Origin: Thermomicrobiales bacterium
GTDB taxonomy: Bacteria > Chloroflexota > Chloroflexia > Thermomicrobiales > UBA6265
Reading direction: 5' to 3'
DNA: 64,000 bases
Assembly (NCBI GenBank): GCA_019637585.1
Contig: JAHBVL010000004.1
Span: forward strand, 124,001-188,000
Part shown: piece by piece, positions 8,446 to 17,072 of the stretch
How the letters are laid out: every line of letters starts with the position of its first letter
How positions within the stretch are numbered: the first letter of the stretch is position 1
The notes under the pieces: model-generated
The model's database searches: none
Seen by the model: only the letters and a program-made list of their open reading frames with translations
Told to the model about the DNA's origin: nothing
Translations under genes and position numbers: made by a program

Positions 8446-9363
8446 TCAGTTGGATGGCGGTTGTCCCTGGCCATCCCCGGGGCGCCCGCCGCCCTGACCT
8501 CCACCTCCGCCGCCACCCGCCTCGTTGGAGATGGCGCCGGGATCGACCCCCAGGGAAATCGTGCCGATGAATCCGTCGTCGAGTGATCCTTCGGTGATCG
8601 GCGTGAGAGCCAGCATGAAACCGGGCTCATCGGCATGGTCGCCGAGAATATTGTCCGAATCGTTGCGGGTTCGCTGGCTGTTGTCCCGCCCGCCATACGC
8701 CTCCGCGGTCGAGTAGACCTGATCGGAGATGGCGTCGTCGAAAAAGAGCTGGCCGACGTGAGCGGTGTTGCCGCCGATGTACTCCTCCTGGGCATCGCCA
8801 CCGACATAGACCTTCATATGAATGTGGACCGTACGCCCCGTGTACCAGCCTGGATAGATCGTGACGAACTCGGCGTTGCCTTCTTCGTCGGTCATCTGGA
8901 CTCCACGCAGGAAGACCTGGGTGGCCACCTCGTTCGCGACACTCTGATCCGTATCCGGCCCCGGATTGTTCGACGCCACACCCGAGTAGTACCCCTGCGC
9001 ATCACAATGCCAGATATCGACCGCCTCGTTCGCCAGGGGCGTGCAGGCAGTGGCGTCCTGGACGTTGATCTTGAGCAGGAGCGGAACACCCGGTTTGCCT
9101 TCTGTGATGTCGCGGCGAACAAGGTCCCCTTCCAGGTAGTAGGGTCCCTCGGTCATCTCCGCCGCCAGCATGCAGACCGGCGCGATCTCCACATCGTCGA
9201 GTGGATCCCCCGACTCCTGTGCCAATCCAGCCAACCGGTTGGCCCCAAACCCCGCCGCGGCCACGGTCGCGGATGTCGCCAGCACGACTCGACGGTTGAG
9301 GGTCTCGGAACCCATCAGAAGCTCGCTGGCCTCGGCGATCGATCGACTTTGTGACTTGCTCAT
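8446..9363 (-). CDS. Intradiol ring-cleavage dioxygenase-like protein, Tat-exported
   Basis: A 305-residue protein of the protocatechuate 3,4-dioxygenase superfamily. The non-haem Fe(III) ligands expected for the fold are visible: Tyr in DIWHCDAQGYYSG, Tyr in IYPGWYTGRTVHIHMKV and the two His of the same motif. The N-terminus has NRRVVLATSATVAAAGFGA, a Tat-like signal, so this is one of the secreted members of unknown substrate. The C-terminus ends in a Gly/Pro-rich tail of about 25 residues. ATG 9363 follows GGGAG. No aromatic-degradation partner genes are nearby, so a catabolic role is not supported. Confidence 0.88.
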   Translation of the reverse strand: MSKSQSRSIAEASELLMGSETLNRRVVLATSATVAAAGFGANRLAGLAQESGDPLDDVEIAPVCMLAAEMTEGPYYLEGDLVRRDITEGKPGVPLLLKINVQDATACTPLANEAVDIWHCDAQGYYSGVASNNPGPDTDQSVANEVATQVFLRGVQMTDEEGNAEFVTIYPGWYTGRTVHIHMKVYVGGDAQEEYIGGNTAHVGQLFFDDAISDQVYSTAEAYGGRDNSQRTRNDSDNILGDHADEPGFMLALTPITEGSLDDGFIGTISLGVDPGAISNEAGGGGGGGQGGGRPGDGQGQPPSN

Positions 9364-9589
9364 CACCTGATCTCCCTTGTCTCCATTGTTCCGCAATCGA
9401 CTATTGCGAAGGGGGCAAATGCCTCTGGATGAACAGTAAGATCGTGCGCTTGCGCCGGACTGGGAGTTTTCCGTGAGTTGGCTGGGAAGCGCGCCCTCGG
9501 GTCGCCTTGACAGCTTGCTGAATCTGCTACGCTGGAGTGGCCCCGGCTCCACCAGCCGGGAGGCGACATTGCCTGTGGGAGTAGTTGCC

Positions 9590-10132
9590 ATGGTCGCGAC
9601 ACGCCAAATGACCGCTGCAGATCTCTGGAGCATGCAAACGGAAGACCTCCAGGACTTTGAGCTCATCGAAGGAGAGCTGATTCCGATGGTTCCGCCAGGA
9701 GGCACGCACGGTAGGCTTCAGATATCGATCGGTGCGATGCTCCACGAGTATGTGAAGGCAACGAGGAGCGGCACGGTTTTCGGTGAGACAGGATTCGTTC
9801 TCGACCATGGCGAGCATACGGTGCTGGCCCCCGATATCGCCTATGTCAGCGCTTCGCGCCTGCCGGCCGATCAAACAAAGTACCTGAAGCTCGCCCCAGA
9901 GATCGCGGTTGAGATCATCTCTCCGGGCAATTCCCCGGGCGAGATCGAGCGCAAGATCGCGATCTATCTGCGAGCTGGGGTTCAGCTGGTCTGGGTGATT
10001 TACCCAAGTCAACGTCAGGTCGTCGTCCACTCGCCTGGCGAGGCGCCACGGATTTTCGGAATCTCCGACATCCTTCCTGGGGACGGCGTTCTGCCCGGTT
10101 TCTCCGTGCCGGTGGCCGAGATATTCTCCTGA
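9590..10132 (+). CDS. Uma2 family (restriction-endonuclease fold) protein
   Basis: A 180-residue protein with the Uma2/DUF820 PD-(D/E)xK pattern: ELIEGELIPMVPP near the start, VLAPDIAYVS (Asp), EIAVEIISPGNSPGEIERK (Glu and Lys) and VWVIYP. The family is expanded in cyanobacteria and chloroflexi and its cellular role is not settled. A close relative lies at 55.8 kb. I chose ATG 9590 (GGGAG upstream); the frame is open from 9473 but those extra 39 residues look non-coding. A TTGACA (9507-9512) and TACGCT (9528-9533) upstream may be its promoter, with a short 15-nt spacer. Confidence 0.85.
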   Translation: MVATRQMTAADLWSMQTEDLQDFELIEGELIPMVPPGGTHGRLQISIGAMLHEYVKATRSGTVFGETGFVLDHGEHTVLAPDIAYVSASRLPADQTKYLKLAPEIAVEIISPGNSPGEIERKIAIYLRAGVQLVWVIYPSQRQVVVHSPGEAPRIFGISDILPGDGVLPGFSVPVAEIFS

Positions 10133-10145
10133 TGGTGCTGTGATC

Positions 10146-10415
10146 TCAGTTTCGCTTGCCAGCCAGATACATGGCGGCGCGTTTGGCTCTGGAGAGCATG
10201 GGGAACGATCTCCCTCGCACCATGAACCACGCGAAAAAGACAGCTGGACCCAGAATGAAGCGCAATCGCGTCGGCGGTACGATCGCGATCGCATAGAGCG
10301 TCACCCAGATCATCGGGTTGCCACCATGACGAACGACATCCCGATAGAGCCAGTACCCTGGCCCCAGCGCGAGCGCTCCGATGGTTGCGATAACGACAAT
10401 CGTCTGCCAGTCCAC
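10146..10415 (-). CDS. Small membrane protein
   Basis: An 89-residue ORF with a GTG start and two or three hydrophobic segments (about residues 5-22, 35-48 and 52-68) and a basic C-terminus, which suggests an inner-membrane protein with a cytoplasmic tail. Its stop lies 13 nt from the convergent Uma2 stop. No family recognised. Confidence 0.6.
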   Translation of the reverse strand: MDWQTIVVIATIGALALGPGYWLYRDVVRHGGNPMIWVTLYAIAIVPPTRLRFILGPAVFFAWFMVRGRSFPMLSRAKRAAMYLAGKRN

Positions 10416-10471
10416 GTGCCGAATTCTCCGTCCGCTGTCGCATTGCCAGCCCGAAGGCCAACCCTGTCAGT

Positions 10472-11026
10472 ATGAACCACGCCGATCATGTCCGGCTGAT
10501 CGCCGGTGGTATTCCGCATCCAGGCGGGGTCTGGGCCGATATGGGATCGGGGAACGGCGCCTTCACTCTGGCGCTTCGGGACATCGTCGGTCCGGGATCG
10601 CGGATCTACGCTGTCGACTCGAACCAGGGCGTGCTCAGGGGATTGATCGACCAGGTCGAGCGCATCTTTCCCGACACGAACCTGATCGTCCAGGCAGCGG
10701 ATATGACCGGTTCCCTCGATCTCCCACCCCTTGATGGCATCATCGCCGCAAACTCTCTCCATTTTGTCGAACCGCGCAAACAAACCAGCGTGCTGCGGGA
10801 ATGGCGATCGCTCCTCAAACCGGAGGGCCGCGTCATCATCGTCGAGTACGATGCCGAGGAGGGAAACCGGTGGGTTCCCCATCCGATTTCAGCCCGCGCG
10901 CTCAAGCGTATGGCGTCGAATGCCGGCTACGAGCCACCGAAGCAGATTGGCTCACGCAGCTCACAGGTGATGAACAGCATCTACGCTGCGCTTCTCCTGC
11001 CGGTCCAGCGGTCTCTCGTCAAATAG
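10472..11026 (+). CDS. Class I SAM-dependent methyltransferase
   Basis: A 184-residue protein with motif I VWADMGSGNGAFTLAL at about residues 20-35, an acidic end of beta-2 (IYAVDSN) and the motif IV region PPLDGIIAANSLHF. The size matches small UbiE-like methyltransferases; the acceptor is unknown. Its last 8 nt overlap the convergent CoA-transferase gene. No clear Shine-Dalgarno sequence precedes the ATG. Confidence 0.82.
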   Translation: MNHADHVRLIAGGIPHPGGVWADMGSGNGAFTLALRDIVGPGSRIYAVDSNQGVLRGLIDQVERIFPDTNLIVQAADMTGSLDLPPLDGIIAANSLHFVEPRKQTSVLREWRSLLKPEGRVIIVEYDAEEGNRWVPHPISARALKRMASNAGYEPPKQIGSRSSQVMNSIYAALLLPVQRSLVK

Positions 11027-12209
11027 CTCCCGATGCCCGCAGACTGTCGATCCGGGCCTTGTCGAGTCCGAGAATCGACCGCAGGACGTCGTCAGTATCT
11101 GCTCCCAGCGCCGAACCCGGCCGATGCGATCCGGCGACATCCGGAAACCGCACAGCAGACGCTGTTTCCCGCAACATGCCAAACAGCGGATGCGGTACGT
11201 CGACGATCATTCCCCGATCGATGACCTGCTCGTCACTGAGCGCTTCCTCGACAGAATTGACCCGGGCCACCGGCACGCTGCCACGCAATCTCTCGAGCCA
11301 GACATCGGTCGATTCCTGCCGGAATCGTTCGGTCAAGACCCGCTCCATCTCATCCCGGTGCTGAAAACGGTCGGCGAAGGTTCGGAAACGAGGGTCCTCG
11401 GCCAAGTGTGGCAGGTCCATGGCGGTCACCAGGTTGACCCAGAACTTCTCCTTGGCGCACATCACGACCAGATGGCCATCGTTGGTCGGAAAGACCTGGG
11501 ATGGATAGAGTGTCGGGTGCGATGAGCTCGGCATCCGGACCGGCCGGAAGTCGCTGTTCAGCGTCCAGGCCGCCAGATAGTTGAGCAGTGCGATCGCGGT
11601 GTCGAGGAGCGCGATATCGAGATCGCAACCAACACCGGTCCGCCTGGCCTGATGAATGCCCGTGACCAGCCCCAGAGCAGCGGCCAGCCCACCCGCATAG
11701 TCGACGATCGAGACGCCGGCTCGCTCGGGAGGACCGTCCGGATGGCCAGTCATACTCATGAATCCGGAGCACGCCTGGATGAGATAGTCATACCCCGGTT
11801 CAGCCGCCCGGGCGCCGGTTCTGCCAAATCCGCTGAGAGAGACACAGACCAGGGCCGGATTGCACTCCTTGAGCGCGTCATAGGTCAGACCGAGTGCTTC
11901 CGGCTGATCGCCCCGCAGATTGTTGAACACGGCGTCCGATTTGGCGGCCAGCGCCCGGAAGAGCTCCCTGCCCTCCGGTTCGCGCAGGTTGAGCGTGACG
12001 CTGCGGGTGTTCCGGTTGAAGGATTGATAGTAAAGGCTATCGCCATCCTGCGCGCCGGGTTGCACCCAGCGGCCGATGTCGCCGCGACTGACCGGATCTT
12101 CGATCTTGATCACGTCGGCGCCGAGATCGGCAAGCTGCATCATTCCGAACGGCCCTGCCCCAAACTGGGAGACCGCCAGAATGCGGATATCGTCGAGTGG
12201 ACCGCGCAT
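11019..12209 (-). CDS. CaiB/BaiF family CoA-transferase
   Basis: A 396-residue class III CoA-transferase. It has the family start PLDDIRILAVSQFGAGPFG, the ADLGADVIKIEDP motif, RNTRSVTLNLREPEGRELF, and the catalytic Asp region SIVDYAGGLAAALGLV near residue 165. Class III enzymes move CoA between carboxylates (formyl-CoA, carnitine, bile acids and others). The donor and acceptor here are unknown. The MFS exporter gene lies 81 nt upstream in the same direction. Confidence 0.92.
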   Translation of the reverse strand: MRGPLDDIRILAVSQFGAGPFGMMQLADLGADVIKIEDPVSRGDIGRWVQPGAQDGDSLYYQSFNRNTRSVTLNLREPEGRELFRALAAKSDAVFNNLRGDQPEALGLTYDALKECNPALVCVSLSGFGRTGARAAEPGYDYLIQACSGFMSMTGHPDGPPERAGVSIVDYAGGLAAALGLVTGIHQARRTGVGCDLDIALLDTAIALLNYLAAWTLNSDFRPVRMPSSSHPTLYPSQVFPTNDGHLVVMCAKEKFWVNLVTAMDLPHLAEDPRFRTFADRFQHRDEMERVLTERFRQESTDVWLERLRGSVPVARVNSVEEALSDEQVIDRGMIVDVPHPLFGMLRETASAVRFPDVAGSHRPGSALGADTDDVLRSILGLDKARIDSLRASGAI

Positions 12210-12290
12210 CGCAAGAGACCAATGGTCGTGACCGAATCAATCCCGATGCCGTCGTACCGGGATCAGAGCATTGTCCCGCATTTGCCGGGA

Positions 12291-13943
12291 CTATCCCTGC
12301 CCGACGATTTCCTCCGCGGAGAGCTCGTCCGGAACGTACTTCGGTAGTCCACTGGCCGGAATGACGGCGAGGAGCGCGATCCCGGCCAGCACGATGAACG
12401 ATGCCCGCAGTGCCCGCAGGCGGGCATCCTCGTTCAGTTTTACCGCTTCGGTGACCTGCCTGGCCGTCGCCGAGGTCTCCGACAGATACTCCTCTAGCTG
12501 ATTGTTCGTGACGAAGTCGATCCGCTTGTACGTCATCTCGTCGCGGAGCTCGAGCGGCAGTGTCGATGCATTGAAACCGCTGGCCAGAGCGATACCGAGC
12601 AGTCCGACCGCGAAAACGCCGGCGAACGCGCCACCCAGCGCCGAAGAGACATTGTTCGCCACGCCGCGGAGCGCTCCAACGTCACCCGCCAGCTCTTTCG
12701 GCGATGCCGAAACGAGCACATTGAAGAGCAGGGTCAGCAGCGCCCCCTCGCCAAGCCCGACGATCAGCAGTCCCAGAATGACCGACGGATTTCCCCAGTT
12801 GTTGGCTACCGTCATTCCCACCAGCGCCAGACCTGCCGCCACCATGAGAAAGGAGACGATGCCAATCTGACGCGGCGGAATTCGGTCATAGAGTCGCACT
12901 GAGAGAACCGCCGCCGCCGCGATCGCGATGGCGTATGGCACGATCGCGACTGACGTGAACAATGGGGATCGATCCTGCACGATCTGGATGTAGAGCGGGA
13001 TCAGAAAACTGGCCGCCGGGCCGAGACTGCCGGCCACGAGAAAGCAGATGACCGCGTTTCGTTCCTCGCTGCTGTCCAGCACCTCCATCGCGATCAGTGG
13101 CTGGCGTCCCGCTTCAGCGCGCTTGCGCGACCATTTGAAGAACGTCTGCCCAAGAATCAGGCCGATCAGGATCAGCAATGGCGACGGCGAGATACCCACA
13201 ATGCTGAACGGCGCATCCGGTTCGGCGCTGAACAACCCCCAGTCACCGATACTGTTGAATCCGAACAGAATCAGGGCCAGGGAGGCGGCGGAAAGCAACC
13301 AGCCGACGACGTCGATCTGCATCCCCTTCTGACGGTCGACCGGTTTGAGCCGGAAACTCAGAATGAAGACGGCTGCGGCGAGCAGCCCGGTCAATCCGAA
13401 TGAATATCGCCAGGTGAATGCTGTGGCCAGCGCTCCCGCGACGACGAATGTCAGGGCGCTGGCCAGGGCCGGCACGGCGGCCAGCACACCAAGCGCGGTT
13501 TCCTGCTGCCTGCCACGATAGTTGGCGGCGATCAGCACCACCAGCGTCGGCACCAGGGCCGCCGCGGCGATACCCGCGATCACCTGGGCCACATTCATCG
13601 CGCGTTGGTCGGTCGCCAGCGCCATAAGCACCATCGAGCCGCCGTGCGCCAGCACCGCGACCTGGAAGACGCGACGCTCGCCGATCATCTTTCCCAGTTT
13701 GGCGCCGAGCATCACGCAAGCGGCAACGACCAGCGAATAGATGACCAGCGCCGTGGCGATGGCAGTCGTCGGCGTGAGAAGGTCCTCGGCGATCGGACCG
13801 ATCGACACAGGCAGGGCATTGACATTGATGCCCATTTGCAGCTGCGCGAGGACGATGATCAGCAGTGGAATCCATGCCGACTGAGCCATGTCCGCGGTCT
13901 TGCCCGAACTGGGTTGGATTGCGCTGCCGGCTGTTTCTGACAT
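12291..13943 (-). CDS. MFS transporter, DHA2-like (about 14 TM)
   Basis: A 550-residue polytopic protein with about 14 hydrophobic segments and the MFS loop motif variants LGAKLGKMIGERRVF (loop 2-3) and RLYDRIPPRQIG (loop 8-9). The length and the long second half fit the DHA2 drug:H+ antiporter group. A soluble helical insert lies between the last two helices (about residues 460-515). It is followed by the CoA-transferase gene. The substrate is unknown. Confidence 0.88.
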   Translation of the reverse strand: MSETAGSAIQPSSGKTADMAQSAWIPLLIIVLAQLQMGINVNALPVSIGPIAEDLLTPTTAIATALVIYSLVVAACVMLGAKLGKMIGERRVFQVAVLAHGGSMVLMALATDQRAMNVAQVIAGIAAAALVPTLVVLIAANYRGRQQETALGVLAAVPALASALTFVVAGALATAFTWRYSFGLTGLLAAAVFILSFRLKPVDRQKGMQIDVVGWLLSAASLALILFGFNSIGDWGLFSAEPDAPFSIVGISPSPLLILIGLILGQTFFKWSRKRAEAGRQPLIAMEVLDSSEERNAVICFLVAGSLGPAASFLIPLYIQIVQDRSPLFTSVAIVPYAIAIAAAAVLSVRLYDRIPPRQIGIVSFLMVAAGLALVGMTVANNWGNPSVILGLLIVGLGEGALLTLLFNVLVSASPKELAGDVGALRGVANNVSSALGGAFAGVFAVGLLGIALASGFNASTLPLELRDEMTYKRIDFVTNNQLEEYLSETSATARQVTEAVKLNEDARLRALRASFIVLAGIALLAVIPASGLPKYVPDELSAEEIVGQG

Positions 13944-14024
13944 TCACCCACTCTCAGCGATGTGTGGAGTCAACGCGGGAGAATCACCCGCGCTGACCGC
14001 TCCGTAGCCTCTGTCGCAGTCTCT

Positions 14025-15704
14025 CTACCCCAGCTCTATCGGATAGCCAGGTCCCAGCGGGATGCCGAGCACAAACCAGAGGATGAAGAAGATGATCCAG
14101 ATGATCCCCATGATCACCGCGTAGGGAATCATCAGGGCGATGATGGAACCGATTCCCGAATCGCTCTTGTATCGCTGGGCAATCGTGACAATGAATGGGA
14201 AATAGACCATCAGCGGCGTCAGTGTGTTCACCGGTGAGTCGCCGATCCGATAGGCGGCCAGCAGTGTCTGCGGCGCCACATCCAGCCGGAAAAAGACCGG
14301 GATGAAAACAGGAGCGAAAATCGCCCAGGCCGGGATTGCTCCCGGAATGATGAAGTCGAGCAGGAAGATCACCAGGATGAATCCGACCAGCAGCACAAGG
14401 GCGGAAACATTGGCGCGCTCGAGGAATCCGGCCAGCTTCACGCCGATGTAGTCAGGCAGGTTCGAGTAGTTGAAGTGCGCGATGAACTGGGAAATCATCA
14501 ACAACATGAAGATGAGTCCGCCCAGTCCATTGAACGTCTTGGTGATCGCCGCGATGACGTCGTCGGCTTTCTTCACCGTGCCTGCGCCGATACCGTAGGC
14601 CACGCCAGCCACGAGCAGGGTCAGCGTGATCAGGAAGAGGAGACTGTCCATGAAGGGAGTCGTGCCCAGGATGTCGCCATTGACCGGGTCTCGCAGCGGA
14701 GCGCCGGATGGAGCCGTCAGGAGCACGATCAGGGCGATGACGCCCAGGAAACCGAAGAGTGCGTAGCGCAGACCGCGAGAGTCGGCCGCTTCGTCGACTC
14801 TGGGAGCCGCCGGAGCCGAATCATCACCTGCCGGCATCATCGAATCGTTCCATGGACCGAGCCGCGGTTCGATCACTTTCTCGGTGATGATCGTTGCCAC
14901 GACACACATCAGCAGCATCGACGCGACGCCGAAGTAGTAGCCATTCAGGATGCTCATCGGCTCGCCGCCGACCAGCTGGATCGACTCATTGGCGATCTCT
15001 GTGAGCATGGCATCGGTTGGCTGGGGGATGACATTGACGGCGAACGTGGCGGCGACACCGGCGAAACCGGCTGCCATTCCGGCCAGCGGATGCCTCCCCA
15101 ACGAATGGAAAGCCACCGCCGCTAAAGGAATCAGAATGAGATAGCCGGCATCGGAGGCGACGCTGGAGAGTGCCCCGACCAGCACGATCAGGAAGGTGAT
15201 CAGTCCGGCCGGCGCCGATTTCACCAGCTTGCGGATCAGCGCATCCATCAGACCGGCGCCTTCGGCCGCTCCGGCGCCAAGCATGGCGATGAAGGTGACC
15301 GCGACCACACCGAATCCCTGGAAGTTGGCCACGAATGAGGCGAAGAGGAACCGGATGCCGTCCACCGTGAGGAGACCCCGAATCGGGATGGTGACCTCTT
15401 TGATCTCGAAGTGAGGGTCTTCATATGCCGACACTGCTGCGTCGACACTCCCTACGGTGTCTTCGTAGTACTCAGGCACCGAGACAACGGGCTCCGGCAC
15501 GGCTACCGTGTCGGTGACGCTTACATCGAAGAAGTCCAGAACGGTGGACAGAATGATGACGCCGATGATCAGGTAGAGGAACATCAGTACCGGGTGCGGT
15601 ACCTTGTTGCCAATCCGCTCGACCCCGTCGAGCATCCGTTGCATAAATGAGCCACTCTCGGGATCTACCGCCCCACCAGCGGGCGCTGCGGCATTGCTTG
15701 CCAT
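14025..15704 (-). CDS. AbgT family transporter (p-aminobenzoyl-glutamate or peptide uptake)
   Basis: A 559-residue membrane protein of the AbgT/ion-transporter superfamily. It shows an N-terminal TM after a cytoplasmic start (ERIGNKVPHPVLMFLYLI), a periplasmic loop, and later motifs AFSVxxSDAGYLILIPLAA-like and NTLTPLMVYFPFIV. E. coli AbgT imports p-aminobenzoyl-glutamate for cleavage by M20-family hydrolases. Two M20 peptidase genes lie directly upstream in the same direction, which supports uptake of peptides or aryl-peptides. I chose ATG 15704 with GAAAGGG upstream over TTG 15725. Confidence 0.9.
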   Translation of the reverse strand: MASNAAAPAGGAVDPESGSFMQRMLDGVERIGNKVPHPVLMFLYLIIGVIILSTVLDFFDVSVTDTVAVPEPVVSVPEYYEDTVGSVDAAVSAYEDPHFEIKEVTIPIRGLLTVDGIRFLFASFVANFQGFGVVAVTFIAMLGAGAAEGAGLMDALIRKLVKSAPAGLITFLIVLVGALSSVASDAGYLILIPLAAVAFHSLGRHPLAGMAAGFAGVAATFAVNVIPQPTDAMLTEIANESIQLVGGEPMSILNGYYFGVASMLLMCVVATIITEKVIEPRLGPWNDSMMPAGDDSAPAAPRVDEAADSRGLRYALFGFLGVIALIVLLTAPSGAPLRDPVNGDILGTTPFMDSLLFLITLTLLVAGVAYGIGAGTVKKADDVIAAITKTFNGLGGLIFMLLMISQFIAHFNYSNLPDYIGVKLAGFLERANVSALVLLVGFILVIFLLDFIIPGAIPAWAIFAPVFIPVFFRLDVAPQTLLAAYRIGDSPVNTLTPLMVYFPFIVTIAQRYKSDSGIGSIIALMIPYAVIMGIIWIIFFILWFVLGIPLGPGYPIELG

Positions 15705-15770
15705 ACGATTGCCCTTTCTCTCCAACCTTCCGTGACACGTTCCGATGTACTGCGAGGCAGATCAGCCCAG

Positions 15771-17039
15771 TCACTCACCTCCCCAGAGCTCGGCAAGCCG
15801 GATGCACAGGTCGGTGGCCCGTGCCATGTCCTGAACGGTCTGATATTCGAGTGGTCCGTGGATTTCCTGCATTCCGGTGAAGAGATTCGGAGTCGGCACG
15901 CCCATCTCCGTCAAACGGGAGCCATCGGTGCCGCCTCGTGTGGGGGTAGAGAAATGAGGGATGCCCAGATCATCGGCCGCCTGCCGCGCCAGATCGACCG
16001 GGCGCATGTCGTCCTCGAGCCAGTAGCGCATGTTGCGGTACTGCGGCGTGATCGTGCAGGTGATCTTCGCTCTGGGTTCGCCAGCCTGAATTGCTGCGCA
16101 GACCTTTTGCAGCAGCTCGCCCAGGTCGGCCAGACTCTCTCGCTCGAAGTCGCGGACGATGAAACGGAGATCGGCGGAAGCGGATGTGCCGGTCATCTGG
16201 TAGATGTGGAGGAATCCCTCGCGGCCGTCCGTCGTCTCCGGCGTCCGGGTCACGTGAGGAAGACTGTCGATGATCTTGGCCGCCAGATGAAGGGCGTTGA
16301 CCATCGTGTCCTTGGCCTGCCCCGGATGGATCGAGACGCCCTCGATTTGCACGATCGCCAGGTCCGCCGAAAAGGTCTCGTAGACGATCTCGCCCCGACC
16401 AGCGCCATCGAGCGTGTACGCGAAGTCCGCTTTGAGATCCTTCGGCAGGTCCTTGTGGACGCCGCGCCCGATCTCCTCATCCGGTGTGAAGCAAATCCGG
16501 ATCGGGCCATGCTCGATTTCCGGATGCTGGACGAGATATCCGGCCAGAGCCATACAGATGGCCACACCGGCTTTGTCGTCTGCACCGAGCAATGTCGATC
16601 CGCTGGCGGTGATGACATCCTCGCCGACTTTGGTCGCCAGGTAGGCGTCATGTTCCGGTGACAGCACGAGATCAGGGTTGTCGGGAAAGCGAATCTCGCC
16701 CCCGTCGTAGTTCCGATGGACAACCGGCTTGACGCCGTTGCCCGGGAATGCCGCGGTGGTGTCGACGTGCGCCAGGAAGGCAACCGTGGCCCGCCTCTCC
16801 TTGACCGTCGCCGGCACCGTGCCCAGCACCGCGCCATAGCTGGTCAGCTCCACGTCCTGCACTCCGGCAGCCTGCAGTTCCTGCACCAGCAGATTCAGCA
16901 GATCGAATTGCCGCTCGGTGCTTGGCGCCGTCGGGGAATGCTCGTCGCTGGTCGTATCGATCTGGGCATACCGGATCAACCGGTCTTCGAGTTCGGCGTT
17001 GAACTGGTCCCCGGAACCGCTGAAAGCCATCGTTTCCAT
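15771..17039 (-). CDS. pepT: Peptidase T (M20B tripeptidase)
   Basis: A 422-residue cytoplasmic zinc tripeptidase of family M20B. Conserved sites are AFLAHVDTT (metal His and catalytic Asp), LLGADDKAGVAI (bridging Asp), CFTPDEEIGRG (catalytic Glu pair), YTLDGAGRGEIVYETFSAD (PepT hallmark) and NLFTGMQEIHGPLEY (C-terminal metal His). Length matches E. coli PepT. It sits between the M20 dipeptidase gene (33 nt) and the AbgT-type transporter gene (66 nt), all on one strand. Confidence 0.93.
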   Translation of the reverse strand: METMAFSGSGDQFNAELEDRLIRYAQIDTTSDEHSPTAPSTERQFDLLNLLVQELQAAGVQDVELTSYGAVLGTVPATVKERRATVAFLAHVDTTAAFPGNGVKPVVHRNYDGGEIRFPDNPDLVLSPEHDAYLATKVGEDVITASGSTLLGADDKAGVAICMALAGYLVQHPEIEHGPIRICFTPDEEIGRGVHKDLPKDLKADFAYTLDGAGRGEIVYETFSADLAIVQIEGVSIHPGQAKDTMVNALHLAAKIIDSLPHVTRTPETTDGREGFLHIYQMTGTSASADLRFIVRDFERESLADLGELLQKVCAAIQAGEPRAKITCTITPQYRNMRYWLEDDMRPVDLARQAADDLGIPHFSTPTRGGTDGSRLTEMGVPTPNLFTGMQEIHGPLEYQTVQDMARATDLCIRLAELWGGE

Positions 17040-17072
17040 TCCTTTGCTTCCGGCCGGCGCCGGATGGTGAGC